From Hydractinia symbiolongicarpus (lineage: Eukaryota; Cnidaria; Hydrozoa; Anthoathecata; Hydractiniidae): a stretch of 64,000 nt of DNA. The stretch is taken from positions 16,193,001 through 16,257,000 of the forward strand of contig NC_079885.1 in the NCBI RefSeq assembly GCF_029227915.1, read 5' to 3'. Position numbers and translations under genes: made by a program. Below the pieces are notes generated by a model that saw nothing but the letters and a program-made list of their open reading frames with translations, ran no database searches and was not told the origin of the DNA. Below, piece by piece: positions 23,091 to 34,682 of this stretch (position 1 is its first letter; each line of letters opens with the position of its first letter).

Positions 23091-23209
23091 GTCTACGACC
23101 ATACCACGATGAACACACCTGTTCTCGTCCGATCACGGAAGTTAAGCATCGTCGGGTCGGGATAGTACTTGGATGGGGCACCGCCTGGGAACTCCCGGCG
23201 GCGTAGGCT
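23091..23209 (+). rRNA. 5S rRNA: 5S rRNA, copy 41 (class R)
   Basis: C67T, G89C, T109C, T111G. Followed by the marks TTTTTTAGGC and AAGGGAAGTG, shared with the spacer after copy 63. Confidence 0.97.
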
Positions 23210-23659
23210 ATTGACTTTTTCACGTTACATTATTTATCATTACGACTGTGACGTATCTTTTTTAGGCAATAGCCGCTGAGTAAATCAAGTAAGGGAAGTG
23301 ATTAGAAGTTTCTTTCCCTTCAAAACGGCTACAATCTGGCTGCAATAAATGCGCCACGTCGCAAATGAATGGATTACGAGCGTCAGACAAAGAAAATGGC
23401 GATGTAGTTAATTTGCTAATTAACTTTGTCATATGAAAATTAAGTCTGCAAGTACCCTAGATTGCCTTCGTTGAAACTTTTTACCGGAAATCTTAAAGCG
23501 CCTTATTGTCGTAAAGAATCGATAGCGCTTAGAAAGAGCTTTCAAATGCACATAAACACGATCTATTTCCGATCACCCAGTCAAGAAATTTGACCTTTAA
23601 AGTTTAAACCATTTTCGATATAATGTGCTAATAAATCGTAGATATCTGCCCGTTTGTTT

Positions 23660-23778
23660 GTCTACGACCATACCACGATGAACACACCTGTTCTCGTCCG
23701 ATCACGGAAGTTAAGCATCGTCGGGCCGGGATAGTACTTGGATGGGGAACTGCCTGGGAACTTCCGGTGTCGTAGGCT
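23660..23778 (+). rRNA. 5S rRNA: 5S rRNA, copy 42 (class S)
   Basis: G89A, C92T, C104T (two wobbles). Source type of the truncated gene at 25486. The downstream marks ACGTTTTATT and CAAGTAAAGGACAGG follow both. Confidence 0.97.
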
Positions 23779-24228
23779 ATTGACTTTTTCACGTTTTATT
23801 ATTTATCATTACGACTGTGACGTATCTTTTTTACGCAATAGCCGCTGAGTAAATCAAGTAAAGGACAGGATTAGAAATTGCTTTCCCTTCAAAACGGCTA
23901 TAATCTTGCTGCAATAAATGCGCCACGTCGCAAATGAATGGATTAGGAGCATCAGAAAAAGAAAATGGCATTGTAGTTGCTTTGCTAATTAACTTTGTCA
24001 TATGAAAATTAAGTCTGCAAGTACCCTTGATTGCCTTCGTTGGAACTTTTTACCGGAAATCTTAAAGCGCATCATTGTCGTAAAGAATCGATAGCGCTTA
24101 AAAAGCACTTTCAAATGCACATAAACACGACCTATTTCCGATCACCCAGTCAAGAAATATGACCTTTAAAGTTTGAACCATTTTAGATGTAATGTGCTAA
24201 TAAATCGTAGATATCTGCCCGTATGCTT

Positions 24229-24347
24229 GTCTACGACAATACCACGATGAACACACCTGTTCTCGTCCGATCACGGAAGTTAAGCATCGTCGGGCCGGAA
24301 TAGTACTTGGATGGGGAACTGCCTGGGAACTTCCGGTGTCGTAGGCT
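24229..24347 (+). rRNA. 5S rRNA: 5S rRNA, copy 43 (class S, re-paired helix V)
   Basis: C10A, G71A, G89A, C92T, C104T. G71A with C104T gives an A71-T104 pair where the reference has G71-C104 and copy 42 has a G/T wobble. Its upstream spacer is R-like, so the class S gene body probably arrived by conversion. Confidence 0.96.
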
Positions 24348-24797
24348 ATTGACTTTTTCACGTTTTATTATTTATCATTACGACTGTGACGTATCTTTTT
24401 TACGCAATAGCCGCTGAGGGAATCAAGTAAGGGACATGATTAGAAGTTTCTTTCCCTTAAAAAAGGCTACAATCTTGCTGCAATAAATGCGCCACGTCGC
24501 AAATGAATGGATTAAGAGCGTCAGACAAAGAAAATGGCGATGTAGTTACTTTGCTAATTAACTTTGTCATATGAAAATTAAGTCTGAAAGTACACTAGAT
24601 TGCCTTCGTTGGAACTTTTTACCGGTAATCTTAAAGCGCATGGTTGTCGTTAATAATGGATAGCGCTTGAAAAGAGCTTTCAAATGCACAAAAACACGAC
24701 CTATTTCGGATAATTCAGTCAAGAAATATGACCTTTAAAGTTTAAACAATTTTCGATGTAATGTGCTAATAAATCGTCGATATCTGCCCGTTTGTTT

Positions 24798-24916
24798 GTC
24801 TACGACCATACCACGATGAACACACCTGTTTTCGTCCGATCACGGAAGTTAAGCATCGTCGGGCCGGGATAGTACTTGGATGGGGCACCGCCTGGGAACT
24901 CCCGGTGTTGTAGGCT
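24798..24916 (+). rRNA. 5S rRNA: 5S rRNA, copy 44 (class P)
   Basis: C34T, G89C, C112T (G7/T112 wobble), with C63 normal. Copies 44-45 recur as 65-66. Confidence 0.97.
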
Positions 24917-25366
24917 ATTGACTTTTTCACGTTACATTATTTATCATTACGACTGTGATGTATCTTTTTTACGCAATAGCCGCTCAGTAAATCAAGTAAG
25001 GGACGTGATTGGAAGTTTCTTTCCCTTCAAAACGGCTACAATCTGGCTGCAATAAATGCGCCACGTCGCAAAAGAATGTATTACGAGCGTCAGACAAAGA
25101 AAATAGCGATGTAGTTAATTTGCTAATTAACTTTGTCATATGAAAATTAAGTCTGCAAGTACCCTAGATTGCCTTCGTTGGAACTTTTTACCGGAAATCT
25201 TAAAGCGCATTATTGTCGTAACGAATCGATACCGCTTAAAAAGCGCTTTCAAATGCACATAAACACGATCTATTTCCGATCACCCAGTCAAGAAATATGA
25301 CCTTTAAAGTTTGAACCATTTTCGATGTAATGTGCTAAAAAAACGTAGATATCTGCCCGTATGCTT

Positions 25367-25485
25367 GTCTACGACCATACCACGATGAACACACCTGTTC
25401 TCGTTCGATCACGGAAGTTAAGCATCGTCGGGCCGGGATAGAACTTGGATGGGGGACCGCCTCGGAACTCCCGGTGTCGTAGGCT
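25367..25485 (+). rRNA. 5S rRNA: 5S rRNA, copy 45 (class Q), first half of a fused dimer
   Basis: C39T, T76A (loop E), G97C. Unlike all others it has no spacer or terminator after it: the 3' end TCGTAGGCT runs straight into ATACCACG of a second 5S gene. Transcription from this promoter should continue to the T5 at 25601-25605, giving a head-to-tail dimeric 5S RNA of 228 nt plus trailer. Confidence 0.96.
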
Positions 25486-25594
25486 ATACCACGATGAACA
25501 CACCTGTTCTCGTCCGATCACGGAAGTTAAGCATCGTCGGGCCGGGATAGTACTTGGATGGGGAACTGCCTGGGAACTTCCGGTGTCGTAGGCT
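25486..25594 (+). pseudogene. 5'-truncated 5S rRNA gene (nt 11-119), second half of a fused dimer
   Basis: Starts at nt 11 (ATACCACGATG) directly after copy 45 and keeps the rest of a class S gene (G89A, C92T, C104T). The 5' strand of helix I is missing, although the 3' end of copy 45 cannot replace it. Boxes A and C are intact, so TFIIIA could still bind and direct initiation about 10 bp upstream, inside copy 45. The flanking spacer matches that after copy 42, so the event joined nt 119 of a Q gene to nt 11 of an S gene with only AT shared at the joint. It adds 109 bp to the unit. Confidence 0.95.
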
Positions 25595-25600
25595 ATTGAC

Positions 25601-25605
25601 TTTTT
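25601..25605 (+). terminator. T5 terminator shared by the 5S dimer
   Basis: The first T-run after both copy 45 and the truncated gene, so it ends any dimeric transcript. Confidence 0.8.
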
Positions 25606-26044
25606 CACGTTTTATTATTTATCATTACGACTGTGACGTATCTTTTTTACGCAATAGCCGCTGAGTAAATCAAGTAAAGGACAGGATTAGAAATTGCTTT
25701 CCCTTCAAAACGGCTATAATCTTGCTGCAATAAATGCGCCACGTCGCAAATGAATGGATTAGGAGCATCAGAAAAAGAAAATGGCATTGTAGTTGCTTTG
25801 CTAATTAACTTTGTCATATGAAAATTAAGTCTGCAAGTACCCTTGATTGCCTTCGTTGGAACTTTTTACCGGAAATCTTAAAGCGCATCATTGTCGTAAA
25901 GAATCGATAGCGCTTAAAAAGCACTTTCAAATGCACATAAACACGACCTATTTCCGATCACCCAGTCAAGAAATATGACCTTTAAAGTTTGAACCATTTT
26001 AGATGTAATGTGCTAATAAATCGTAGATATCTGCCCGTATGCTT

Positions 26045-26163
26045 GTCTACGACCATACCACGATGAACACACCTGTTCTCGTCCGATCACGGAAGTTAAG
26101 CATCGTCGGGCCGGGATAGTACTTGGATGGGGCACCGCCTGGGAACTCCCGGCGGCGTAGGCT
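26045..26163 (+). rRNA. 5S rRNA: 5S rRNA, copy 46 (class R)
   Basis: G89C, T109C, T111G. Position corresponds to copy 43 shifted by 1816 bp (three units plus 109), but the gene body is class R. Confidence 0.97.
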
Positions 26164-26613
26164 ATTGACTTTTTCACGTTACATTATTTATCATTACGAC
26201 TGTGACGTATCTTTTTTACGCAATAGCCGCTGAGTAAATCAAGTAAGGGACGTGATTAGAAGTTTCTTTCCCTTCAAAACGGCTACAATCTGGCTGCAAT
26301 AAATGCGCCACGTCGCAAATGAATGGATTACGAGCGTCAGACAAAGAAAATGGCGATGTAGTTAATTTGCTAATTAACTTTGTCATATGAAAATTAAGTC
26401 TGCAAGTACCCTAGATTGCCTTCGTTGAAACTTTTTACCGGAAATCTTAAAGCGCATTATTGTCGTAAAGAATCGATAGCGCTTAGAAAGAGCTTTCAAA
26501 TGCACATAAACACGATCTATTTCCGATCACCCAGTCAAGAAATATGACCTTTAAAGTTTGAACCATTTTTGATGTAATGTGCTAATAAATCGTAGATATC
26601 TGCCCGTATGCTT

Positions 26614-26732
26614 GTCTAAGACCATACCACGATGAACACACCTGTTCTCGTCCGATCACGGAAGTTAAGCATCGTCGGGCCGGGATAGTACTTGGATGGG
26701 GGACCGCCTTGGAACTGCCGGTGTCGTAGGCT
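26614..26732 (+). rRNA. 5S rRNA: 5S rRNA, copy 47 (class F)
   Basis: C6A (private, opposes G113 in helix I), G97T, C104G. Confidence 0.96.
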
Positions 26733-27182
26733 ATTGACTTTTTCACGTTAAATTATTTATCATTACGACTGTGACGTATCTTTTTTACGCAATAGCCGCT
26801 GAGTAAATCAAGTAAGGGACGTGATTAGAAGTTTCTTTCCCTTCAAAACGGCTACGATCTGGCTGCAATAAATGCGCCACGTAGCAAATGAATGTATTAC
26901 GAGCGTCAGACAAAGAAAATGGCGATGTAGTTAATTTGCTAATTAACTTTGTCATATGAAAATTAAGTCTGAAAGTACCCTAGATTGCCTTCGTTGGAAC
27001 TTTTTACCGGAAGTTTTAAAGCGCATGGTTGTCGTAAATAATGGATAGTGCTTGAAAAGAGCTTTCAATTGCACATAAACACGACCTATTTCGGATAATC
27101 CAGTCAAGAAATATGACCTTTAAAGTTTGAACCATTTTCGATGTAATGTGCTAATAAATCGTAAATATCTGCCGGTATGCTT

Positions 27183-27301
27183 GTCTACGACCATACCACG
27201 ATGAACACACCTGTTCTCGTCCGATCACGGAAGTTAAGCATCGTCGGGCCGAGATAGTACTTGGATGGGGAACCGCCTGGGAACTCCCGGTGTCGTAGGC
27301 T
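27183..27301 (+). rRNA. 5S rRNA: 5S rRNA, copy 48 (class K)
   Basis: G70A, G89A. Spacer mark AATGTATTACG is shared with copies 75 and 81. Confidence 0.97.
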
Positions 27302-27743
27302 ATTGACTTTTTCACGTTACATTATTTATCATTACGACTGTGACGTATCTTTTTTACGCAATAGCCGCTGGGTAAATCAAGTAAGGGACATGATTATAAG
27401 TTTCTTCCCCTTCAAAACGGCTAAAATCTGGCTGCAATAAATGCGCCACGTCGCAGATGAATGGATTAAGAGCGTCAGACATGCGATGCAGTTACTTTGC
27501 TAATTAACTTTGTCATATGAAAATTAAGTCTGAAAGTACCCTAGATTGCCTTCGTTAGAACTTTTTACCGGAAATCTTAAAGGGCATGGTTGTCGTAAAT
27601 AATGGGTAGCTCTTGAAAAGAGCTTTCAAATGCACATAAACACGACCTATTTCGGATAATCCCGTCAAGAAATATGACCTTTAAAGTTTGAACCATTTTC
27701 GATGTAATGTGCTAATAAATCGTAGATATCTGCCCGTATGCTT

Positions 27744-27862
27744 TTATACGACTATACCACGATAAACACACCTGTTCTCGTCCGATCACGGAAGTTAAGC
27801 ATCGTCGGGCCGGGATAGTACTTGGATGGGGGACCGCCTTGGAACTGCCGGTGTCGTAGGCT
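27744..27862 (+). rRNA. 5S rRNA: 5S rRNA variant, copy 49 (class V)
   Basis: G1T, C3A, C10T, G97T, C104G plus G21A (A21/C57 in helix II). Helices I, II and V are all weakened. Preceded by the 8-bp-deleted spacer. Confidence 0.87.
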
Positions 27863-28312
27863 ATTGACTTTTTCACGTTAAATTATTTATCATTACGACT
27901 GTGACGTATCTTTTTTACGCAATAGCCGCTGAGTAAATCAAGTAAGGGACGTGATTAGAAGTTTCTTTCCCTTCAAAACGGCTACGATCTGGCTGCAATA
28001 AATGCGCCACGTAGCAAATGAATGGATTACGAGCGTCAGACAAAGAAAATGGCGATGTAGTTAATTTGCTAATTAACTTTGTCATATGAAAATTAAGTCT
28101 GAAAGTACCCTAGATTGCCTTCGTTGGAACTTTTTACCGGAAGTTTTAAAGCGCATGGTTGTCGTAAATAATGGATAGTGCTTGAAAAGAGCTTTCAATT
28201 GCACATAAACACGACCTATTTCCGATCACCCAGTCAAGAAATATGACCTTTAAAGTTTGAACCATTTTCGATGTAATGTGCTAATAAATCGTAAATATCT
28301 GCCGGTATGCTT

Positions 28313-28431
28313 GTCTACGACCATACCACGATGAACACACCTGTTCTCGTCCGATCACGGAAGTTAAGCATCGTCGGGCCGAGATAGTACTTGGATGGGG
28401 AACCGCCTGGGAACTCCCGGTGTCGTAGGCT
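28313..28431 (+). rRNA. 5S rRNA: 5S rRNA, copy 50 (class K)
   Basis: G70A, G89A. Upstream the spacer has a patch TTTCCGATCACCC in place of the usual K form TTTCGGATAATCC. Confidence 0.97.
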
Positions 28432-28881
28432 ATTGACTTTTTCACGTTACATTATTTATCATTACGACTGTGACGTATCTTTTTTACGCAATAGCCGCTG
28501 GGTAAATCAAGTAAGGGACGTGATTATAAGTTTCTTCCCCTTCAAAACGGCTAAAATCTGGCTGCAATAAATGCGCCACGTCGCAAATGAATGGATTACG
28601 AGCGTCAGACAAAGAAAATGGCGATGTAGTTAATTTGCTAATTAACTTTGTCATATGAAAATTAAGTCTGCAAGTACCCTAGATTGCCTTCGTTGGAACT
28701 TTTTACCGGAAATCTTAAAGCGCATTATTGTCGTAAAGAATCGATAGCGCTTAAAAAGAGCTTTCAAATGCACATAAACACGACCTATTTCCGATCACCC
28801 AGTCAAGAAATATGACCTTTAAATTTTGAACTATTTGCGATGTAATGTGCTAATAAATCGTAGATATCTTCCCGTATGCTT

Positions 28882-29000
28882 GTCTACGACCATACCACGA
28901 TGAACACACCTGTTCTCGTCCGATCACGGAAGTTAAGCATCGTCGGGCCGGGATAGTACTTGGATGGGGCACCGCCTGGGAACTCCCGGTGTCGTAGGCT
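28882..29000 (+). rRNA. 5S rRNA: 5S rRNA, copy 51 (class A)
   Basis: G89C only. Opens the first complete A-B-D-F-K-V-K repeat. Confidence 0.97.
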
Positions 29001-29450
29001 ATTGACTTTTTCACGTTACATTATTTATCATTACAACTGTGACGTATCTTTTTTACGCAATAGACGCTGAGTAAATCAAGTAAGGGACGTGATTAGAAGT
29101 TTCTTTCCCTTCAAAACGGCTACAATCTTGCTGCAATAAATGCGCCACGACGCAAGTGAATGCATTACGAGCGTCAGACAAAGAAAATGGCGATGTAGTT
29201 AATTTGCTAATTAACTTTGTCATATGAAAATTAAGTCTGAAAGTACCCTTGATTGCCTTCGTTGGAACTTTTTACCGGAAATCTTAAAGCGCATTGTTGT
29301 CGTAAATAATGGATAGCGCTTGAAAAGAGCTTTCAAATGCACATAAACACGACCTATTTCGGATAATCTAGTCAGGAAATATGACCTTTAAAGTTTAAAC
29401 CATTTTCGATGTAATGTGCTAATAAATCGTAGATATCTGCCCGTTTGTTT

Positions 29451-29569
29451 GTCTACGACCATACCACGATGAACACACATGTTCTCGTCCGATCACGGAA
29501 GTTAAACATCGTCGGGGCGGGATAGTACTTGGAGGGGGAACCGCCTGGGAACTCCCGGTGTCGTAGGCT
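29451..29569 (+). rRNA. 5S rRNA: 5S rRNA, copy 52 (class B)
   Basis: C29A, G56A, C67G, T84G, G89A. Confidence 0.95.
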
Positions 29570-30019
29570 ATTGACTTTTTCACGTTACATTATTTATCAT
29601 TACGACTGTGACGTATCTTTTTTACGCAATAGACGCTGAGTAAATCAAGTAAGGGACATGATTTGAAGTTGCTTTCCCTTCAAAACGGCTACAATCTTGC
29701 TGCAATAAATGCGCCACGTCGCAAATGAATGGATTACGAGCATCAAACAAAGAAAATGGCGATGTAATTGCTTTGCTAATTAACTTTGTCATATGAAAAT
29801 TAAGTCTGCAAGTACCCTAGATTGCCTTCGTTGGAACTTTTTACCGGAAATCTTAAAGCGCATTATTGTCGTAAAGAATTGATAGCGCTTAAAAAGCGCT
29901 TTCAAATGCACATAAACACGACCTATTTCCGATCACCCAGTCAAGAAATATGACCTTTAAAGTTTGAACCATTTTAGATGTAATGTGCTAATAAATCGTA
30001 GATATCTGCCCGTATGCTT

Positions 30020-30138
30020 GTCTACGACCATACCACGATGAACACACCTGTTCTCGTCCGATCACGGAAGTTAAGCATCGTCGGGCCGGGATAGTACTTG
30101 GATGGGACACCGCCTGGGAACTCCCGGCGGCGTAGGCT
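30020..30138 (+). rRNA. 5S rRNA: 5S rRNA, copy 53 (class D)
   Basis: G88A, G89C, T109C, T111G. Confidence 0.97.
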
Positions 30139-30588
30139 ATTGACTTTTTCACGTTACATTATTTATCATTACGACTGTGACGTATCTTTTTTACGCAATA
30201 GCCGCTGAGTAAATCAAGTAAGGGACGTGATTAGAAGTTTCTTTCCCTTCAAAACGGCTACAATCTGGCTGCAATAAATGCGCCACGTCGCAAATGAATG
30301 GATTACGAGCGTCAGACAAAGAAAATGGCCATGTAGTTAATTTGCTAATTAACTTTGTCATATGAAAATTAAGTCTGCAAGTACCCTAGATTGCCTTCGA
30401 TGAAACTTTTTACCGGAAATCTTAAAGCGCATTATTGTCGTAAAGAATCGATAGCGCTTAGAAAGAGCTTTCAAATGCACATAAACACGATCTATTTCCG
30501 ATCACCCAGTCAAGAAATATGACCTTTAAAGTTTGAACCATTTTTGATGTAATGTGCTAATAAATCGTAGATATCTGCCCGTATGCTT

Positions 30589-30707
30589 GTCTACGACCAT
30601 ACCACGATGAACACACCTGTTCTCGTCCGATCACGGAAGTTAAGCATCGTCGGGCCGGGATAGTACTTGGATGGGGGACCGCCTTGGAACTGCCGGTGTC
30701 GTAGGCT
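30589..30707 (+). rRNA. 5S rRNA: 5S rRNA, copy 54 (class F)
   Basis: G97T, C104G. Spacer has private CTTCGATGAAAC. Confidence 0.97.
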
Positions 30708-31157
30708 ATTGACTTTTTCACGTTAAATTATTTATCATTCCGACTGTGACGTATCTTTTTTACGCAATAGCCGCTGAGTAAATCAAGTAAGGGACGTGAT
30801 TAGAAGTTTCTTTCCCTTCAAAACGGCTACGATCTGGCTGCAATAAATGCGCCACGTAGCAAATGAATGGATTACGAGCGTCAGACAAAGAAAATGGCGA
30901 TGTAGTTAATTTGCTAATTAACTTTGTCATATGAAAATTAAGTCTGAAAGTACCCTAGATTGCCTTCGTTGGAACTTTTTACCGGAAGTTTTAAAGCGCA
31001 TGGTTGTCGTAAATAATGGATAGTGCTTGAAAAGAGCTTTCAATTGCACATAAACACGACCTATTTCGGATAATCCAGTCAAGAAATATGACCTTTAAAG
31101 TTTGAACCATTTTCGATGTAATGTGATAATAAATCGTAAATATCTGCCGGTATGCTT

Positions 31158-31276
31158 GTCTACGACCATACCACGATGAACACACCTGTTCTCGTCCGAT
31201 CACGGAAGTTAAGCATCGTCGGGCCGAGATAGTACTTGGATGGGGAACCGCCTGGGAACTCCCGGTGTCGTAGGCT
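31158..31276 (+). rRNA. 5S rRNA: 5S rRNA, copy 55 (class K)
   Basis: G70A, G89A. Upstream GTGATAATAAAT, as at copies 7 and 88. Confidence 0.97.
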
Positions 31277-31718
31277 ATTGACTTTTTCACGTTACATTAT
31301 TTATCATTACGACTGTGACGTATCTTTTTTACGCAATAGCCGCTGGGTAAATCAAGTAAGGGACGTGATTATAAGTTTCTTCCCCTTCAAAACGGCTAAA
31401 ATCTGGCTGCAATAAATGCGCCACGTCGCAGATGAATGGATTAAGAGCGTCAGACATGCGATGCAGTTCCTTTGCTAATTAACTTTGTCATATGAAAATT
31501 AAGTCTGAAAGTACCCTAGATTGCCTTCGTTAGAACTTTTTACCGGAAATCTTAAAGGGCATGGTTGTCGTAAATAATGGGTAGCTCTTGAAAAGAGCTT
31601 TCAAATGCACATAAACACGACCTATTTCGGATAATCCCGTAAAGAAATATGACCTTTAAAGTTTGAACCATTTTCGATGTAATGTGCTAATAAATCGTAG
31701 ATATCTGCCCGTATGCTT

Positions 31719-31837
31719 TTATACGACTATACCACGATGAACACACCTGTTCTCGTCCGATCACGGAAGTTAAGCATCGTCGGGCCGGGATAGTACTTGG
31801 ATGGGGGACCGCCTTGGAACTGCCGGTGTCGTAGGCT
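31719..31837 (+). rRNA. 5S rRNA: 5S rRNA variant, copy 56 (class V)
   Basis: G1T, C3A, C10T, G97T, C104G; 8-bp-deleted spacer with GCAGTTCC. Confidence 0.88.
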
Positions 31838-32287
31838 ATTGACTTTTTCACGTTAAATTATTTATCATTACGACTGTGACGTATCTTTTTTACGCAATAG
31901 CCGCTGAGTAAATCAAGTAAGGGACGTGATTAGAAGTTTCTTTCCCTTCAAAACGGCTACGATCTGGCTGCAATAAATGCGCCACGTAGCAAATGAATGG
32001 ATTACGAGCGTCAGACAAAGAAAATGGCGATGTAGTTAATTTGCTAATTAACTTTGTCATATGAAAATTAAGTCTGAAAGTACCCTAGATTGCCTTCGTT
32101 GGAACTTTTTACCGGAAGTTTTAAAGCGCATGGTTGTCGTAAATAATGGATAGTGCTTGAAAAGAGCTTTCAATTGCACATAAACACGACCTATTTCGGA
32201 TAATCCAGTCAAGAAATATGACCTTTAAAGTTTGAACCATTTTCGATGTAATGTGCTAATAAATCGTAAATATCTGCCGGTATGCTT

Positions 32288-32406
32288 GTCTACGACCATA
32301 TCACGATGAACACACCTGTTCTCGTCCGATCACGGAAGTTAAGCATCGTCGGGCCGAGATAGTACTTGGATGGGGAACCGCCTGGGAACTCCCGGTGTCG
32401 TAGGCT
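32288..32406 (+). rRNA. 5S rRNA: 5S rRNA, copy 57 (class K with C14T)
   Basis: C14T (T14/G65 wobble), G70A, G89A. The following spacer has TTTGCGC instead of TTTACGC, which removes a minus-strand stop and opens a spurious 70-codon frame there. Confidence 0.97.
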
Positions 32407-32856
32407 ATTGACTTTTTCACGTTACATTATTTATCATTACGACTGTGACGTATCTTTTTTGCGCAATAGCCGCTGGGTAAATCAAGTAAGGGACGTGATT
32501 ATAAGTTTCTTCCCCTTCAAAACGGCTAAAATCTGGCTGCAATAAATGCGCCACGTCCCAAATGAATGGATTACGAGCGTCAGACAAAGAAAATGGCGAT
32601 GTAGTTAATTTGCTAATTAACTTTGTCATATGAAAATTAAGTCTGCAAGTACCCTAGATTGCCTTCGTTGGAACTTTTTACCGGAAATCTTAAAGCGCAT
32701 TATTGTGGTAAAGAATCGATAGCGCTTAAAAAGAGCTTTCAAATGCACATAAACACGACCTATTTCCGATCACCCAGTCAAGAAATATGACCTTTAAATT
32801 TTGAACTATTTGCGATGTAATGTGCTAATAAATCGTAGATATCTTCCCGTATGCTT

Positions 32857-32975
32857 GTCTACGACCATACCACGATGAACACACCTGTTCTCGTCCGATC
32901 ACGGAAGTTAAGCATCGTCGGGCCGGGATAGTACTTGGATGGGGCAACGCCTGGGAACTCCCGGTGTCGTAGGCT
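32857..32975 (+). rRNA. 5S rRNA: 5S rRNA, copy 58 (class A)
   Basis: G89C and private C91A, which opposes G86 at the top of helix IV within box C. Confidence 0.96.
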
Positions 32976-33425
32976 ATTGACTTTTTCACGTTACATTATT
33001 TATCATTACAACTGTGACGTATCTTTTTTACGCAATAGACGCTGAGTAAATCAAGTAAGGGACGTGATTAGAAGTTTCTTTCCCTTCAAAACGGCTACAA
33101 TCTTGCTGCAATAAATGCGCCACGACGCAAGTGAATGCATTACGAGCGTCAGACAAAGAAAATGGCGATGTAGTTAATTTGCTAATTAACTTTGTCATAT
33201 GAAAATTAAGTCTGAAAGTACCCTTGATTGCCTTCGTTGGAACTTTTTACCGGAAATCTTAAAGCGCATGGTTGTCGTAAATAATGGATAGCGCTTGAAA
33301 AGAGCTTTCAAATGCACATAAACACGACCTATTTCGGATAATCTAGTCAGGAAATATGACCTTTAAAGTTTAAACCATTTTCGATGTAATGTGCTAATAA
33401 ATTGTAGATATCTGCCCGTTTGTTT

Positions 33426-33544
33426 GTCTACGACCATACCACGATGAACACACATGTTCTCGTCCGATCACGGAAGTTAAACATCGTCGGGGCGGGATAG
33501 TACTTGGATGGGGAACCGCCTGGGAACTCCCGGTGTCGTAGGCT
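33426..33544 (+). rRNA. 5S rRNA: 5S rRNA, copy 59 (class B, T84 normal)
   Basis: C29A, G56A, C67G, G89A. Its 3' half and terminator look converted toward another class. Shared with copy 92. Confidence 0.96.
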
Positions 33545-33994
33545 ATTGACTTTTTCACGTTACATTATTTATCATTACGATTGTGACGTATCTTTTTTAC
33601 GCAATAGCCGCTGAGTAAATCAAGTAAGGGACGTGATTAGAAGTTTCTTTCCCTTCAAAACGGCTACGATCTGGCTGCAATAAATGCGCCACGTAGCAAA
33701 TGAATGGATTACGAGCGTCAGACAAAGAAAATGGCGATGTAGTTAATTTGCTAATTAACTTTGTCATATGAAAATTAAGTCTGAAAGTACCCTAGATTGC
33801 CTTCGTTGGAACTTTTTACCGGAAGTTTTAAAGCGCATGGTCGTCGTAAATAATGGATAGTGCTTGAAAAGAGCTTTCAATTGCACATAAACACGACCTA
33901 CTTCGGATAATCCAGTCAAGAAATATGACCTTTAAAGTTTGAACCATTTTCGATGTAATGTGCTAATAAATCGTAAATATCTGCCGGTATGCTT

Positions 33995-34113
33995 GTCTAC
34001 GACCATACCACGATGAACACACCTGTTCTCGTCCGATCACGGAAGTTAAGCATCGTCGGGCCGAGATAGTACTTGGATGGGGAACCGCCTGGGAACTCCC
34101 GGTGTCGTAGGCT
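33995..34113 (+). rRNA. 5S rRNA: 5S rRNA, copy 60 (class K)
   Basis: G70A, G89A; spacer mark CCTACTTCGG as at copies 93 and 105. Last unit before the switch to P-type sequence at about 34181. Confidence 0.97.
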
Positions 34114-34563
34114 ATTGACTTTTTCACGTTACATTATTTATCATTACGACTGTGACGTATCTTTTTTACGCAATAGCCGCTGAGTGAATCAAGTAAGGGA
34201 CATGATTAGAAGTTTCTTTCCCTTAAAAAAGGCTACAATCTTGCTGCAATAAATGCGCCACGTCGCAAATGAATGGATTAAGAGCGTCAGACAAAGAAAA
34301 TGGCGATGTAGTTACTTTGCTAATTAACTTTGTCATATGAAAATTAAGTCTGAAAGTACACTAGATTGCCTTCGTTGGAACTTTTTACCGGTAATCTTAA
34401 AGCGCATGGTTGTCGTTAATAATGGATAGCGCTTGAAAAGAGCTTTCAAATGCACAAAAACACGACCTATTTCGGATAATCCAGTCAAGAAATATGACCT
34501 TTAAAGTTTAAACAATTTTCGATGTAATGTGCTAATAAATCGTCGATATCTGCCCGTTTGTTT

Positions 34564-34682
34564 GTCTACGACCATACCACGATGAACACACCTGTTTTCG
34601 TCCGATCACGGAAGTTAAGCATCGTTGGGCCGGGATAGTACTTGGATGGGGCACCGCCTGGGAACTCCCGGTGTCGTAGGCT
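34564..34682 (+). rRNA. 5S rRNA: 5S rRNA, copy 61 (class P)
   Basis: C34T, C63T, G89C. Opens the fourth P-Q-R trimer. Confidence 0.97.

Larger units (their letters stand above)
18539..23659 (+). repeat. higher-order repeat: P-Q-R trimer, 1707 bp, three copies
   Basis: Copies 33-35, 36-38 and 39-41 follow the order P, Q, R at 1707-bp spacing with few private differences (for example C92T in copy 40). A fourth copy lies at 34564-36270. Near identity between trimers, against clear differences between neighbouring units, shows that the trimer was amplified as a block. Confidence 0.93.
28882..32856 (+). repeat. 7-unit higher-order repeat A-B-D-F-K-V-K (3975 bp), copy 1
   Basis: Copies 51-57. The same order with the same 561-bp V interval recurs at 43660-47634 and 47635-51609, each exactly 3975 bp from gene start to gene start. 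Confidence 0.93.
28313..34181 (+). repeat. segmental duplicate of about 47066-52934 (offset 18753 bp)
   Basis: Copies 50-60 and 83-93 match unit by unit and share rare marks: GTGATAATAAAT before copies 55 and 88, GCAGTTCC before V copies 56 and 89, C14T in copies 57 and 90, TTTGCGCAATAG after them, class B with T84 normal in copies 59 and 92, and CGATTGTGACG after those. Agreement stops near 34181, where this copy switches to P-type spacer. Confidence 0.9.

Noticed and set aside
32417-32629. 70-codon minus-strand frames inside spacers (22651, 32417, 51170, 55145, 56852, 58559)
   Set aside because: They appear only where a base change in the T6/ACGCAA segment removes a minus-strand stop (TTTGCGC or TTTTCGC); other units have the stop. 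Chance openings in a repeated spacer.
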